From the NCBI GenBank assembly GCA_013398055.1, contig VZRS01009530.1, positions 190,967 to 254,966 of the forward strand: DNA of 64,000 nucleotides, given 5' to 3'. Positions 29,501 through 42,567 of the stretch are shown here, piece after piece. The position numbers were made by a program, and so were the translations under genes. Below the pieces are notes generated by a model, which ran no database searches, had not been told where the DNA came from, and saw only the letters and a program-made list of their open reading frames with translations. Numbering within the stretch: the stretch's first letter is position 1; each line of letters opens with the position of its first letter. Source of the DNA: Ifrita kowaldi (lineage: Eukaryota > Chordata > Aves > Passeriformes > Cinclosomatidae).

Positions 29501-32500
29501 CCTGTAGAGGTGTAGCAAACTATAAAATTGAATTCAAATTACACAAACAAGGTGTTATTTTGCAGGCCAAATAAAAAAAAGGAAGAAAAGTCATGACGAT
29601 GTTATAAGGAATTTGACCGAAAGGGTAGCATATATGTGGAGTAGAGCTGGTTTTAATTTCTGAGCTGACTAGAACAAGGCACAATAGGAAAACTTGGACT
29701 CATGCAAATAAAGAGTTTAAAATAGTTGTTTGAACTGATTGCGAAGTGTTGTGAGTTTTAAAAATCACCTTCTTTCATACTTAGTTATATGGAAAAATTC
29801 CAAAGAGAGTAGATCTTTCCAATGGAAGTTGCAGCAAAAGAAGACAAATCTTATTTCTCTCCACTCCTGAAATCTAGAAGTAAGATATGAAGCAAAGCTT
29901 AGCACCTTGTAATTCAAATGGCAGAATGGGCCTGCAGTAGGAGGTTTTCAAAGTACAATTTCAGATTATGTATGCAATGAGGAGCACTCACTTGATATGG
30001 TATGCTAGAAGAGCTCCAGCAACAGAATCTTTGGCAAAGAAGCACGGATAAAAATCTGTGAAGGGTGTAATTTCTGAACTGCCACAGACGTTTTGGCAGG
30101 AATGATTTCTCAAGGGCAAATCCACCAAGAAGTTGTCAAGTTAGGAATTTTTGAAAGTGCCTGAGATTCCAAGGAAGAGGAACGTTCCAAGGAAAGTGTG
30201 GCTGACAAAACTAGACACTCAAATTAATCAAAGTACTTTATGACATTTTTTCCTTGGCTCATGAATACATTTCCCAATGTCCAACATTCGGTCAAACTTT
30301 GAACAGTAGAGGCACCAATTATAGAAGGTCCGGTCATTCATATAAACTTAATAGAAACATGCATGCAGAAGTGCTTTGGATGAATGACTTTAAATGCAAC
30401 TGTGATTGGCAGATTTTATAACTTTATTAGTATTTTTCCTGTCATGATTTGTCTACTTCAGTGCAAGGGGAAGATTCTAGATAATGGAAAGGGGGAAGTG
30501 AGACTGAGTCCTGAGTTGATGGGACTGGTATGGTGCAGCACTGTTTGGACCAGAGAAATGAGTCCTGGAAGAAGTCATGTCACATGAGGCAGTCCACATG
30601 AGGCTCCACTATCCTGTAACCAAATGCTGTACGTGCAGCTGGTCAGCAAATAAACATCAGTAAAGGAAACAGTGAAGGCAACGTGTGGCCAGTGCAGGAG
30701 ATGTGGTCCAGGCTACCAAGGAACAGGAGCCCGGATTCGCACACGAGCCTCGACCTCTGAGTGTGTGACGCTTGACAGGTTGTACCTGTTGCAAGACAGT
30801 GTAAACTCACAAGATTGTTAATGTCAGATCAGAAATATGTATATTTGTTCAACCAAACAGCAACAGTGTCTGTGTTCAAAAGCAGCAAAGGCAGTAACAA
30901 CGGGCCTGGTGGCACTGGTAATGAATGCTCTTTGTGGGCGTATTTAAACACTCTCTTCATTCTAATGAACTGTGTCTTTGATCCACAATTTAACAATCAT
31001 GACTGAACTTGTATATGATTTTGCATGTTTATGAGGGGAAAAAATTATGACTTACAGCTTGCAGATGTTGTTGAAGAATCCATTTCAAGACACTCATCCG
31101 GAAGACTCGTTTCTGAACTTTTTCACATTTGTTAGTTGCTCTTTTCCCTCATATTTAAAAGATTAATATTTGAAGGCAATTTTGCTATGATTAAATTTGT
31201 CCACTGTTAATAAAGTGAGATAATGATCCCCTATTCCAGAAACGTATTTTTATATTTAGAAATTAAGTCCAAAATGCCAGTAAACTAACCAAGTGAAAAG
31301 AGTAGCTAGTAATATAAAAGCAAAAATGTAGGGTTTTATATGTGCAAGTATTTATGAGCATTTCTTTTATGTTTTTGCATCTGCATTACTGTAGCATGGA
31401 TGTTTTGCTGAAGTATGGCAGCATCACTGTCCAATTCATGTATGTTGTTGAAGTTCACCTTCAGCAAGAAATGCATGCAAAGGGAGTCCTCATGGATCCT
31501 CTGTGATCCATTTACTCCAAACTGTCTTAGACTGATTAACTTTGGTACTTGCATTTACTGAAATGTAGCTGTTACTTTTTGTTACCATTTTGAGATATGT
31601 TTACTATCCTTTTTATTCCCTGTTCCTATCTGAACTTCCAGCCACAAGGCAGCATTGCTGCTGATCGAAACTCAAAAGTGGTCTGAAGTCCTCAAAGCTG
31701 CAGCTGTTAACACCACAATCAGCAGAACTGCAATTTCATTGCCTCTGAATAATCACAGCTTCCTCACTGCACTGGATTTAAAAACCAAAAAGAATTGTGT
31801 GTGACACTGGAAGATGCTAGGTTAAGCATTGGTTGTATTATTTTGATGGAAAATGTTTACTGAAACCACCCACGTCATTTAAAGAAGTTTAAAGCAGTTC
31901 ATTATTTGATCTTATCTGCTCCTGTAGGTGTCAACAAAGATAAATCATTGCATTCAAAATGAAGGCAAGAGAAACAAACCTTGCAAGATTTTTGAGTGAG
32001 CACTCCCTCGAGCTAGTCAGTGCTGAAAATATTCAGTGATTTGCAGGGACCTGCCTTCCAGAAGAGGTCCCATAAAGATCTCTAAACCAAATATGCTCCT
32101 ATTTCCACAACTTTCAGTTAACAGGCACCTAGTGTACTGGAGTGATGTTCCATGTTTAACTAGCTTTGGTAGGAATCAGATCCTCAGAAGATGCAAACTG
32201 GAATTATTCCCTTCACTTCAGTGGAGTTGTCCTGATTACTAGTGGATCTGGCATCATCACTTTTTTTTATAACTGCATTCTCAGCATACACTGTACTTAA
32301 ATCCTACTGTTTATTGTACCTTGCAGGTTTTCTCTAAGCTGGAAAATCATTTTTAGCCAGAACCTTTGAAAGCCTGAGAAGAGAAACAAAGAGAAATATG
32401 ATATTACTGGAAGATGAAGTCAGAATATCGTCTTCTTGCATTACCATTACTCCCATATCAGCAGCCTCAGAGCAAAAAGTGTCAGTACAGGCAGGGAGTG

Positions 32501-35500
32501 CCCAGTGGCTGCCACTTCATGCGCTGCAGGAAATGGCTGGGGGTGCCAGCCGTGGGTGGAGGGCTGCAGGACCAGCACACACTGCTCTGGTGGTGTAGGC
32601 ATTAATTACAGTCATTATGCTAATCAGAGGCAACTGGAGGTATTACTGAGTAAGAGGTTCGCTTTTAAGTACCCTGGGCCCAGAGGTAACAGCAGCTCTG
32701 CCCAGAGCTGGCCAGGTCTCAGAGTGGCTTTCAGCTGAAATGATCTCAGGTTCCAGCCCTATTACTCCTAAGGGAACCAGAAGTGATCTTCCAGTTTGGT
32801 AGGCAACACTAAGGACTGTCTCTGGGCCTCTACGTGAGCTTCAGATTAGCCTTGTGAGGTCACTTGGGAATTAAGGCCAGGTCCTGCTTATAAGTTGCAA
32901 GGATGACAATTCTGAAAGGAATGGGGGTCACTGAGTTAGGAGTAACTGTGGTGTACTTATAGCGCATGAGAAATTCCTTGTTATAGGAGAAAAGTTTCAG
33001 CTACAGACATAGCCTTTTCAGGTCAGGTGGGTGTTTGTAGAACTTCTGGAAAATTGTGTTTCAGTTATTGAAAGATGAGACAGAATTATCAGGATGGTGT
33101 AGCACTGATTGCTTGTGGAGCTGAGAGATATAGAATCCAGAGTTCAGATTCTGGCTCAGAAAAAAAATATGTATATGCAATTTAAGTATGATAATATTAT
33201 TCCTAAAGAACAAACCACCAAAATACACAGTTAAATATGCATCAACAACATGAAGATAAACTGATGTTTTGCTGGCTCAGAAACCTGGTTGAACACCCGA
33301 GTGAATACATAGCTGAACAGTTTCTTTGTCAGTGGTGGGGGTTTTTTTTGCATTGTTATAAAAAGCTTTGTTTTGCTTGATGTACCTGATGGTGAGAAAC
33401 AGAGTACTTTTTCCCAGGAAATGAATACACAAAAAGAGCTCAGATGCACAATCCTGTATTGCAAATATGTGACGAAGGCATAGTAGAACTTAACTGATTA
33501 GAGTCACTATAAAAACAAATGTGGCCAAATCACCTCAGGAAAATGCAACCAAAACCAGTACTTTTTTAATCTTCAAAAATGATGTGTACTTAATTGATGA
33601 ATAAAACGTGATCAATCCAGGTATCTCATACAATTCTATGATAGTTGTAAAGATAAATTGTTATATCTACATACAGGCATTATTGAAAGCCTGACTCCTA
33701 TTTCTAGTTGTATGCAACATTGAAAAGGTAACCTTTAAACTTCTTTATCTACCATACCACACAGTAAATATGACTAATGAATGCTCAAGGTATTAGACAT
33801 AAAGTACCGGATATGATAGGTCAAAAATGTTGTAACCTGAGAGTATTGTCTCAGTTATTGCAGATATGTGCAGTCATCTGGCTTCTTCTGGTAGACCACA
33901 TTTCAAGGATATGTCACAGTGAGCAGCACCACGCTGTTGAGTTAAGGAGCGCAGGTAATTGTGAGAAGGGGCAGGAAACTGGGTTTTAGCTCCACTCACA
34001 ATTTCACGGCTAACTTCTTATTTCTCTGCTCTTTAAACCACAGTTCATAAAAACAGTGGCATTTGGGTTTGTTATTAATGCAGGCTAAAGCATCATTAAA
34101 CTTCGGAGAAATGTTTTCTACTTAACTGAGGAAGTGTTCTCAAATGGAGGAATAAAACCTAAAAATTAACTCTCACAATGAAGAAAACAATTAATTTGTG
34201 GGGTTTAGGTTTTCAGAGCTTATTAGCTCCTATTTGAGTGGAGATAAGATCTGTTTTAAAGAGATGAATATCTGGTTTACAAGTAAAAATTGTAATTATG
34301 ATGTAATTGATAGAGATTTAACAAATAATTGTTCAAGTTGGTAAGAAGGTATAACAAAAAAAATTTAATGTCTTTGAGCCTTTTTGAAACTGCATTTTTG
34401 TCAAGCTGAAGCAAAAAGGAGAAACCCAAGCTAGTAAGTACTTACTTTCAGCTTTAAATGGCATAAAGAATATGAAACTCTTATTATTTATGCCAGTTTT
34501 CAACCCCTATCTAACATGAAGAAAATCAGTTTTAAGCTTTTAATGGTGCTACAATGCATTTTTCAGGTCTTACCCTGATGTCTTAAATCTGTTTTTCAGA
34601 ACCAGCTGCTTTCCATGCAGGCACCTAAACAAAGGCTTGTCTTTCAAGAGTGTCTGGTATCTCCTGACTCCTGGAGTGAGGCACCCATGGCCAGATTTTC
34701 AAGTTCTTAACATACTCATTGCTGAAAAACAGGTCCATGTTGACAACCTATAGGGTCAAAGCTAGCTACCTACTACTTAATTTGGCAGAGCTGCTTGGGA
34801 TCTACAATGAGATCAGATTCTGCCTCTTGATGTCTGTGTGTTCCTATGAGCAAGGGTAGCTTTAGGATTCAAATTTCTTATGAATTTCTTTTTTGAGCTG
34901 TTTTTTTTCCTGTTACAAAAGGAAACCTTCTCTGGATTTTGTGCTTTGATATTAGTTCCTCTTTCATTTGTAATTTTCTGTGATTCTCTGAGGTCTAATA
35001 ATATAGTAACCTATGCTGCACAGATATCCTCATCTTTCTTTTTCACTTGGATGAGCCTTTTCATGAAACCTAGTGTTCTGAGATTTCTGTGCCTGCATTA
35101 GGCTGAACTGGCTCATGAATTCACAAACTAGTGGTGAGGATCAATTAGAGTGTTATATAGACATGGCATGATCACGTAGACCCTGTTTCCTGAGGACAGT
35201 AGGCTAAAAGTAACAAGAAAAATCTTTTTTTCTCTATTAATCTGGTAATCCTTCTCTAATAACCAAGTGTTGCTGAGTACAGTGTGGTAATAATTTCTAG
35301 AAATATGATACAAGAACGTCTGAGGTGGAACAGTACTTTTCTTGCCTCAGTGCTCACTGCTGTTTAAGACATGAACTTTTTGGCCCTGACCCCGTTCTTT
35401 GGCCTGCAGATTTTTTTTTACTGTTACATGGAATATTTTCCTTGGTGACATGTAATATAAGTGAAGTGGGATTTAATGAGGGACTAGGACCAAAATAGGG

Positions 35501-36354
35501 TTTTCCCAACCTGTAAGGTGTTACTCTTTTGCCCAATCTAACGCTACAGGAGGAAGTGCCATGTGGCCCCACTCTCTACTGCTGCTTCTGCTTTGGATGT
35601 GGAGGCATCACTTCAAGGACTTCAGGACTGGTTTCTGCTTGGGCCATGGGGGTCTTTGCCTGTGTCTTACTGACTGAAGTGGTAGGATTGTAAGCTCAAG
35701 CTGAACTTGTTTTCCTTCTTTTGAGGTCTCCTTGTACCTTTTCTCTGTGGGAATGGAGGAAGTGAACCTTCCCTGCAGAGTGCAGCAGATTTGGCTGTGG
35801 GAGAGAGAAGTTTGCTAGTGACAGAATGAAAATGGTGGAAACAAAAAAACACATTGTGTGTTTAATGCACACACTTTGCATAAAGTAATCTAGCAACTAA
35901 CCAAACTAAACAGCTTTAGTTACAGAGAGGAAACAAATGTTTTCATGGTACAAAAGATATCTTTTGAATCTTTCCCTAGGGCACTAGTTCCAACCCACTT
36001 GCTATTTCAAGAGAGAAAGAGATCTTTCTCTACCACTTTCAGAGCTCTTCCTCCAAGTCCCTTTTGGCAACCATATGCTCACTATTCAGGAATGTTCCTG
36101 CTGTGATATTCTTCAGTCCAGTTTGCCTGCTAATTTATCATATTAATGTTTTGATTGAATGATCCCTTTAAGGTTTTCATTCTACAAAAAATTTCTCTTT
36201 TTAAAATGATTTCATGTTCCATCAGCATTAAGACATGGTATACTGATTCCTTCATTAAGATAAATACTAGAGGAAAGCAATGATTTTCCCTGAGTTGTTG
36301 ATATATGGAAACCAAAACAATTCTGTTTTCTGTAGGACTTTCTGGGGGCTCTTT

Positions 36355-36470
36355 TTTTAAAAAACAAACCAAACATAACAAACAATGTCCCCCGCCCCCC
36401 CAAAAAAACGCAAAAAACCCCAAACGAACAAACAAACAAAACCTAAACCCCCCACAAAAACCAAAACCAC
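36355..36470. repeat. A/C-rich low-complexity block
   Basis: About 115 bp is almost entirely A and C on the + strand, with C-runs of 5, 7, 4 and 6 bases and several CAAA units. The complementary strand is G/T-rich with several G-runs. No protein or RNA is supported. Confidence 0.88.
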
Positions 36471-38280
36471 ATTTCAGTTCTTGTTCCAGTTTTCCATGGA
36501 GAATGATTCAATTTTTTTTTTTTCAGAGTACACACAGATCTAGTCAGTACTGAGATAGCTTTTGCTGCTCACTGTAGCATCTTCCTCAAAAATTTCACTG
36601 CTGGACAGCGTTGTTTCCTCTTGATCTGCTTCTGCCTTCAGCGGTTTCAGTACACACTTATGCTTCTGCTGTACCTTCCCATACTGTGGTACTCCTGCCA
36701 CATGTTGTATGTGTTCCTTAAAGTGTGAAGTCACAGATGTTTTTAAACCGAATCTTCACCTTGACTGCAGTCTAAGAGACAGCCTGCTGAGGATACAACA
36801 CACTCTGAGAGCTGCTTTTCTCATGTGTAACATTGCCCAGGGCTGTATCCTGCCCTTCAGAAACCAGGTAGAATCTTTCTGATTGCTTTGGTTCACTATT
36901 TATCAGGACAAGTGGGTTTGCCAGCCTGGGTGGAGTATTCATTAGAGTTTGTAAAGCCTGCTTTGTTTTAGATATGTGCATTAGTGTAAGTCATATCTCT
37001 TAAGCATGTGATTTTTGGCCGTGTTTGATACTGGCAAGAGCCCTAATGTGATACAGAACTGGCAGAAGTGCTTTTGCTGGTATAGAACATACTCAGAGGC
37101 TTGGAATCAGTAAAAACAGCCAGAACCACTTTTTTTATAGCATTATTATATTATTAAACATTTTCTAGCATAGACCTGTCAGAAGACCAGTGTTCACCCC
37201 CACATTTCTCTTGGTTATTAATTGTTATTTTATTGGGAGGAATGTCCAAGCCGCTACCTCATGTGTAAGTATCTTTGGCCTGAATATTTTCTGCCGTGGA
37301 AGTTTTTCTACCATTGGTGGGAAGGGGCAGGGGAAGAATAATGTATTTGACGTGTCTACATGGATTTTTTTATATCCAGACTGTCCTGACATTGAACCTT
37401 TGTCACCTCCTCCAGATGCATTCCTAAATCATAGTGTAGTGACCACAGCTAATTTGTGTTGGAAATAATTATATAGGTAACTGTCACGTAGTTTACGGTT
37501 AATGGTGCCCCTCTTTTAATGGCTGGATGGGCAAGGGATTTGTATTTGTTTGCTCATGAGCTTGAGGAACAACTGAAACAATTGGGATGAGAACAATATG
37601 TAACAATATGTAATGTATATGAGGCCTTGGTGTTTTCCTTTCTTCTGACCAGAACTGCAGCAAATGGATGCAGGTCCAAGAGTATATGCAACTTTCTGCC
37701 CCAGCTATTCTATCTGTTGCAAGCAAATAAAATGTGTTTACACACAGAACCTAAGTGTGCTCTTTGACCCTACAGTCGTTGCTAGGTTTAGCCATCAAAA
37801 TATGTGGTTATTTAAAGAAACAAGCAAAAAGGTACAAAATCAGTGGAGGGGAAAGCAGACTGTAATCAGACAAGAAGCAAAGACATGGCTGCCACTTCCA
37901 ACACCTGTTACGTTACTTCAAGCCGGCACGTGATTGTTTACACTCCCAAACTTTCCACCAGTAACGTTGCAAAAGGAAAAGGATGTGGCTTGGTGGCATT
38001 CATCCACTTCCAAAGTGAAGTTGAATATCCTGTGGTGTTGCTCGTGCCCTGGAGTTAGCAGTTGCTGGAGACCAGCTCTGCTGCTATTGCTACATTTTCT
38101 TTGGGCTCAGGTGGACTGACCCACCATGTCTGGGTTTCATCCAGGGCTTACCATATACACGTGTTCCCAGCTTCCAAACTCTCCGACTTGAAATTATGCT
38201 CATTGGTCCCTCTTCCAAAAGATTCTCCCTAAATTCCACTGATTTCAGTGACAAACATATCTGAGAAGTGGACAAAGCTT

Positions 38281-38321
38281 AACAAACAAAAAAACCCCCA
38301 AACAAACAAACAAACAAACAA
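38281..38321. repeat. (CAAA)n low-complexity repeat
   Basis: AACAAACAAA is followed by an A/C run and then five tandem CAAA units. A similar, shorter (CAAA)n lies near 27628-27648. Confidence 0.9.
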
Positions 38322-38825
38322 GTAAAAAATATATTGCCAAGTGAGCCTGTCAGCATTTGCTGTTGGTTTTGTCTGTGTCCACAGCATGCACGTACAACCA
38401 GTGCAGTTAATTAAGCCCATGAAAGTGCTTATTAATTGTCCACATATTATTTAGCATTCCTAAGGCCTAAGAGTCTAAATCTTTCTTGAAGGCTTTGCTC
38501 TAAAAATGAGTCAAACAGCAGAAAACTGCAGTGTCTCAACAAATGATGTTAAAAAAAAAGCTGTTGCAGAGTCTGGGTTTCTGAGGAGTCTGGAAATGAA
38601 AGCTGACTGGTCAGAACTGTTTCTGGAGTGGTAGCAGATTAGGCAGTGCTGTCTTTTAAATATCTGGTTTAGATGCCTCCAAGGTGAACTTTATTATGCA
38701 ACAAGACAGAAGTGGCAGACTTTAATAAATATGTGGGAACTAATAACTGGTCACCCTTGTAGGGAAAACCCAGATAGACTATGTTAATACTTGGGCCCTT
38801 TTGTAGTCAGGAGTTTTCCAGTACA

Positions 38826-39059
38826 TAATGGGACACTACAAGAAAGCTGGAGAGGGACTTTTTAAAGGAGCATGTAGGGATAGGATAAGAGAAAATGGCT
38901 TTAGACTGAAAGAGAGTAAGTTTAGATTAGATATTAGGAAGAAATTCCTTACTGAGAGGGTGGTGAGGCGCTGGAACAAGTTGCCCAGAGAAGTTGTGGA
39001 TGCCTCATCCCTGGAAGTGTTCAAGGATAGGTTGGATGGGACTTTGAGCAACCTGATCT
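38826..39059 (+). mobile_element. CR1 fragment, truncated at both ends
   Basis: The segment contains AGGAAGAAATTCCTTACTGAGAGGGTGGTGAGGCGCTGGAACAAGTTGCCCAGAGAAGTTGTGGATGCC and then CCTGGAAGTGTTCAAGG...TTGGATGGGACTTTGAGCAACCTGATCTA in register, a clear CR1 3' region in sense orientation. The usual final tail after CTGATCTA is missing, so the element was cut by a later deletion or rearrangement. A 106-codon frame across it is just CR1-derived sequence. Confidence 0.92.
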
Positions 39060-40899
39060 ATTTCAAGAAGTCAGCCCAAATCGTTTTAGGTTTCTATTGT
39101 TTTATGAGACCCAGAGATCAACTCAAATCCTGTAGATACTTTATGTGAGTTATCAGGGTCCCAACCGCAGCTTTATGGGTTCTAAACTCATTTTCTACCT
39201 GAGAAAGCGCTAAGAGGGATATTATTTTAATTGAGTTTTGATTCATCCCTATAAAAAGGGATGTTAAAAATTATCAGCCTAAACTTAAGGTAAAATACCA
39301 CTAATATTTTTTAAATTATTCCTTTGTTCAGAAGAATGGATTATGAAAAACATCTGGCTCTGAAAGTACTTCTAGTTTTAACCAACATTTCTTTTATGAG
39401 GTAATGGTCCATTCAGAGAAATGAAGCCTGGGAAAGGTATCTTACCTAAACAGAAATTTTAAGGAGTAGTCTGAGATAACAGAAAAGGGATTGAAATTTA
39501 GAGTTTAGGATACCAAGATCTTAATTTATCATTAGATTATACTAGTATGACAGTGAGTTTCAACTGGTTTGGGTTGTCATTGTCATTACTATTAGAAACA
39601 CATGATAGACAATACCTACCTCAAGAAAACTCAAAAAACCCAGAAAATGAAACATAACAAAAATTAAATACTTGCTTTCTTAATAGCTCTGGGTAGGCCA
39701 CTAAATGTCACTGGAATTTTTTCCCTTCTCTTCCTAGTGTCTGGTAGGGCTTATCTGTCCTACATTTTCTATTTCCAGATCTTGATTTTCCAAACTACGC
39801 CTTTAGAGAAGCAGTGGTAGAAGAAATCACCTAATTTTTCTGTAACTGGTAGTTTTAACACAGAGTGAATAGCTATGCTGTATTACTCTAACGTCCTGCT
39901 TCTGACAGCAGGATAAAGCTCTCTCAACAATCTGTCTGGTTGCTCAAATCATTTGGAGATGGGGCATCTTTTTTTCATCTTTGTCACATATGGTGAGGTA
40001 GGAAAGGCTGTTTTTCTGGATTGGGTGAGGAGGGAAAGTGTTCATTTCTCTGAATGGTGCTGTAATGGATTGACCATTTAGTTGAAATAGTTGGCCATTT
40101 CAACTTCATTTTTTTCAGGATGAAACGACTTGCTGAGTTTCACCCCACTTTGCTGTCACATCAAACAAAACCACCTCTTTTGGCAGGTTGTTTATTTGGT
40201 GGAAATTGCCCAGAAATTGACACTATCTCATTCATAAACACCCTGGATTGTGCCTTTCTCCACTTTTTTATCCTGTCTGATTTATACTTCAACTTTTTGG
40301 ATGCTGGCTTAGAAAGCCTGTGAAACCTCTTTCTGTGAAAGGGTGGCTTCAGCTGTGAGTCTTAAGTGTCATAAACCCACAGGTAGCAAATAAAAATGGG
40401 ATAGGCAAATCATCCCTTCTCCAAGTCCCTGTGACATTCCTGGCACATTTTTCTTATCTCTCTGTGTCTGTAACCTTTGTCCTTCTAAGCTTTACTCTAA
40501 GAAATTCTTAAATCTTTGAAAAAAAGCCACCTGCAATATAACATATTGGAAAATTTGCTATTTCCTAAAGGACATGCAGCTAAAAAGGAACATTTTCCTC
40601 CTCACCCTCCCAAATGACTCTCTATTCCCTCCTCTGTAGATATCCTCGGCCACTGCCACCCCTCCTTCACTTGCTTCCTTATACCTGGTTGTCTGATTCT
40701 CTTACACACACAGATGTGCCTAAACCGGTCATACAGGTTCAAGCAATTTCAGTCACTGTATTCACTGCCAGTAAATCTAATTATTTCTAACTTGACCTTT
40801 ACCAGAAGGCCACTCTTTGAACCCCTCCCAACAGTTCAATATATCTGCAACATGGCGTGTGTAAGTAGAAAATCCTGAGTCTGTTCCAGTGGCACACAA
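39060..40899. other. Gene-free DNA upstream of candidate promoter
   Basis: Unique-looking AT-rich sequence with no repeat family or exon recognised. It becomes more pyrimidine-rich towards 40600-40940. Confidence 0.65.
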
Positions 40900-41269
40900 G
40901 GAACACATGCTTCCTCCTTCTCCTCCGCGTATCTCTCTCCCCCTAAGATGAAACTCCCACGCCACCTCTGCTGGTTTCAAGTGTAATCATAAACCAGCTG
41001 AAGGCAATTATGGGTAATGTAGTCCCATGGCTCACGCCTGGCTGTTTGAACAAGCGGTGCCAGGTTCCTGCTAGACTGCACATTCCAGCAGGCAGTGCTC
41101 AGCACTCCGAAGAGGGAGGCTCACCAGGTGTGTTCCAGCACCTACCTGAACCCTGAGCACGCCTGAGAGTTTCAAAGCCAGAGCAGGAATAAGTGCTCCT
41201 TCAACAATACTGATGTCTTGAACAAAAACATAATTTGGATCTAGGGAAAAGCTCTTAGTTTCCAGAATG
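40900..41269 (+). promoter_or_regulatory. MACC1: Candidate MACC1 promoter and first exon ending in start codon
   Basis: The block is richer in GC and CpG than its surroundings. It ends in CCAGAATG|GTGAGT: an ATG at 41267-41269 with A at -3, directly abutting a consensus splice donor at 41270. Splicing to 60639 would give ATG GAG GAA AAT, a G at +4 and an N-terminus MEENSSSSG, in frame with the MACC1 exon. An inverted ZNF143-like motif lies at about 41003-41024. A short uORF (ATG TCT TGA, near 41211) precedes the ATG. The transcription start and exon 5' edge cannot be read from sequence. Alternatives are other ATG/donor pairs (4659-4661, 49291-49296, 59369-59383) or an exon outside the window. 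This is inference without transcript evidence. Confidence 0.38.
41003..41024 (-). promoter_or_regulatory. ZNF143-like promoter motif
   Basis: Read on the minus strand, the sequence contains ACTACATTACCCATAAT. This closely follows the known ZNF143/SBS promoter motif (ACTACAnTTCCCAnnATGC). Such sites are usually found near transcription starts. It lies about 240 bp before the candidate MACC1 start codon, which supports a promoter here. One or two positions differ from consensus. Confidence 0.45.
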
Positions 41270-41623
41270 GTGAGTTTGCTTTTTCTTTTAAAGTATCTTT
41301 TGCTGATTACATTTGAAATACATTGGAGGATCTGAAATGTCAGAGTAGTTTTTTGCCTAGTACTGTTGCATCAGTCCAATACTATCTTTGGCCATTGCTA
41401 GTTCCAGGTGCTACTGGAGAAGGTACAGAACTTATGTACACTTTGAATTGCATGATATCGTACCCTAGGGTGATTTGGGATGTGTGGAAACAGGCACTTG
41501 CTAAGTCCTGGTGATTGCCTTTGCTGAGAGCATAAATAATGGTGAACCTCGTAAAATTTTTAATCAATCAGTCTTAAGCTCTTCTTCTCTGTCTTACTTC
41601 TGTGAGATGAGCTGCTGTAGATC

Positions 41624-41648
41624 TGTGTGTGTGTGTGCACACACACAC
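41624..41648. repeat. (GT)n/(CA)n perfect palindromic dinucleotide tract
   Basis: TG repeats for 14 bases switch at a central GC to CA repeats for 11 bases, giving a 22-bp perfect palindrome (41627-41648). Strict purine/pyrimidine alternation makes it prone to Z-DNA and cruciform formation. Confidence 0.95.
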
Positions 41649-42567
41649 CTCTGTGGGGTTTGGTTTTTTTTGCTGGTTGATTGGTTGGTTTGGTTTTATT
41701 GAAGGACTATATGAACTAAAACACTCCACACATGCAGCTGTTGGGTTGGCCTTTGGCTGTGTCAGTTGGGGATCAGAATGGTGAACACCTCCTAACAATC
41801 CTCCCTACGAACAAGGCAGCCATTAGAAGTCAGAAAAAGTGAGTTTAAAGAGCACATATATTTCTGAACAGCGAAATATTCATTCTCTGTTAAAAGAATC
41901 CTTGAAAGGTAATACCTCCAGCCTAAATGGAGGCAAGACCTATCATGCTAACATACTTTGAACCAACTCCCTTTATGGCTAAAAAATAACAAGCAGAGCT
42001 GGCCGGTCTGTTTAAAAATAGAAAGATTTAAGTGAAAAACAAAAGCAGAAACAGTTCTTGTTCTTTTCCTACCTGTTATTACCACTCAGCTAATACCTCT
42101 TTTTTTCATATGGATTTATTTTTTTAAGAAGAAAGATCAAAATTTTAACAGCTTTGGAATAGTTTTTGACTGGCTTTATTATGAAAGGGAGATAGGTATC
42201 CTCCTGAGTAACTGATCTAGAGAGAGAAGAAGTGAGGGAATCATTCGTACTGGGTAGACCTTGGGAGGTGCAAATTGCCACACTGGCAGCACTTTCCCTG
42301 GCCCAAAATCATGTACTTGACAGTAGTTAATATGAAAGGCTCCAACACTGAACATGTACGCTGAAAACAGTCACACAGTGTCTGTGTTGGGTGGTACATA
42401 TACAACGGGATTAACAGCACAAGTTCAAGCTGGTTATTGACACGTGAGAAGCCAGAGAATGGTGTTTGCCTTGGGTACATTAAAAACAAGGAATACCTAC
42501 ATTTGTATTCACTAAACTGCATAGTACAACAATATCCTGTGGGAGTGTGCTCAACAGGCTAATTACA

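Larger units (their letters stand above)
18201..38825. other. Long gene-free stretch
   Basis: About 20 kb has no supportable exon. It contains the poly(A) tracts, the (CAAA)n and A/C-rich blocks listed separately, and AT-rich unique sequence, notably 26.6-29.1 kb, which has few repeats. A CpG-bearing segment at about 29160-30790 could be an old LTR-type insertion but I could not classify it. All frames here are below about 175 codons and unrecognised. Confidence 0.65.

Noticed and set aside
1..40900. First exon of ITGB8, the usual divergent neighbour of MACC1
   Set aside because: I found no CpG island or integrin-like signal-peptide exon on the minus strand, so it is probably outside the window.
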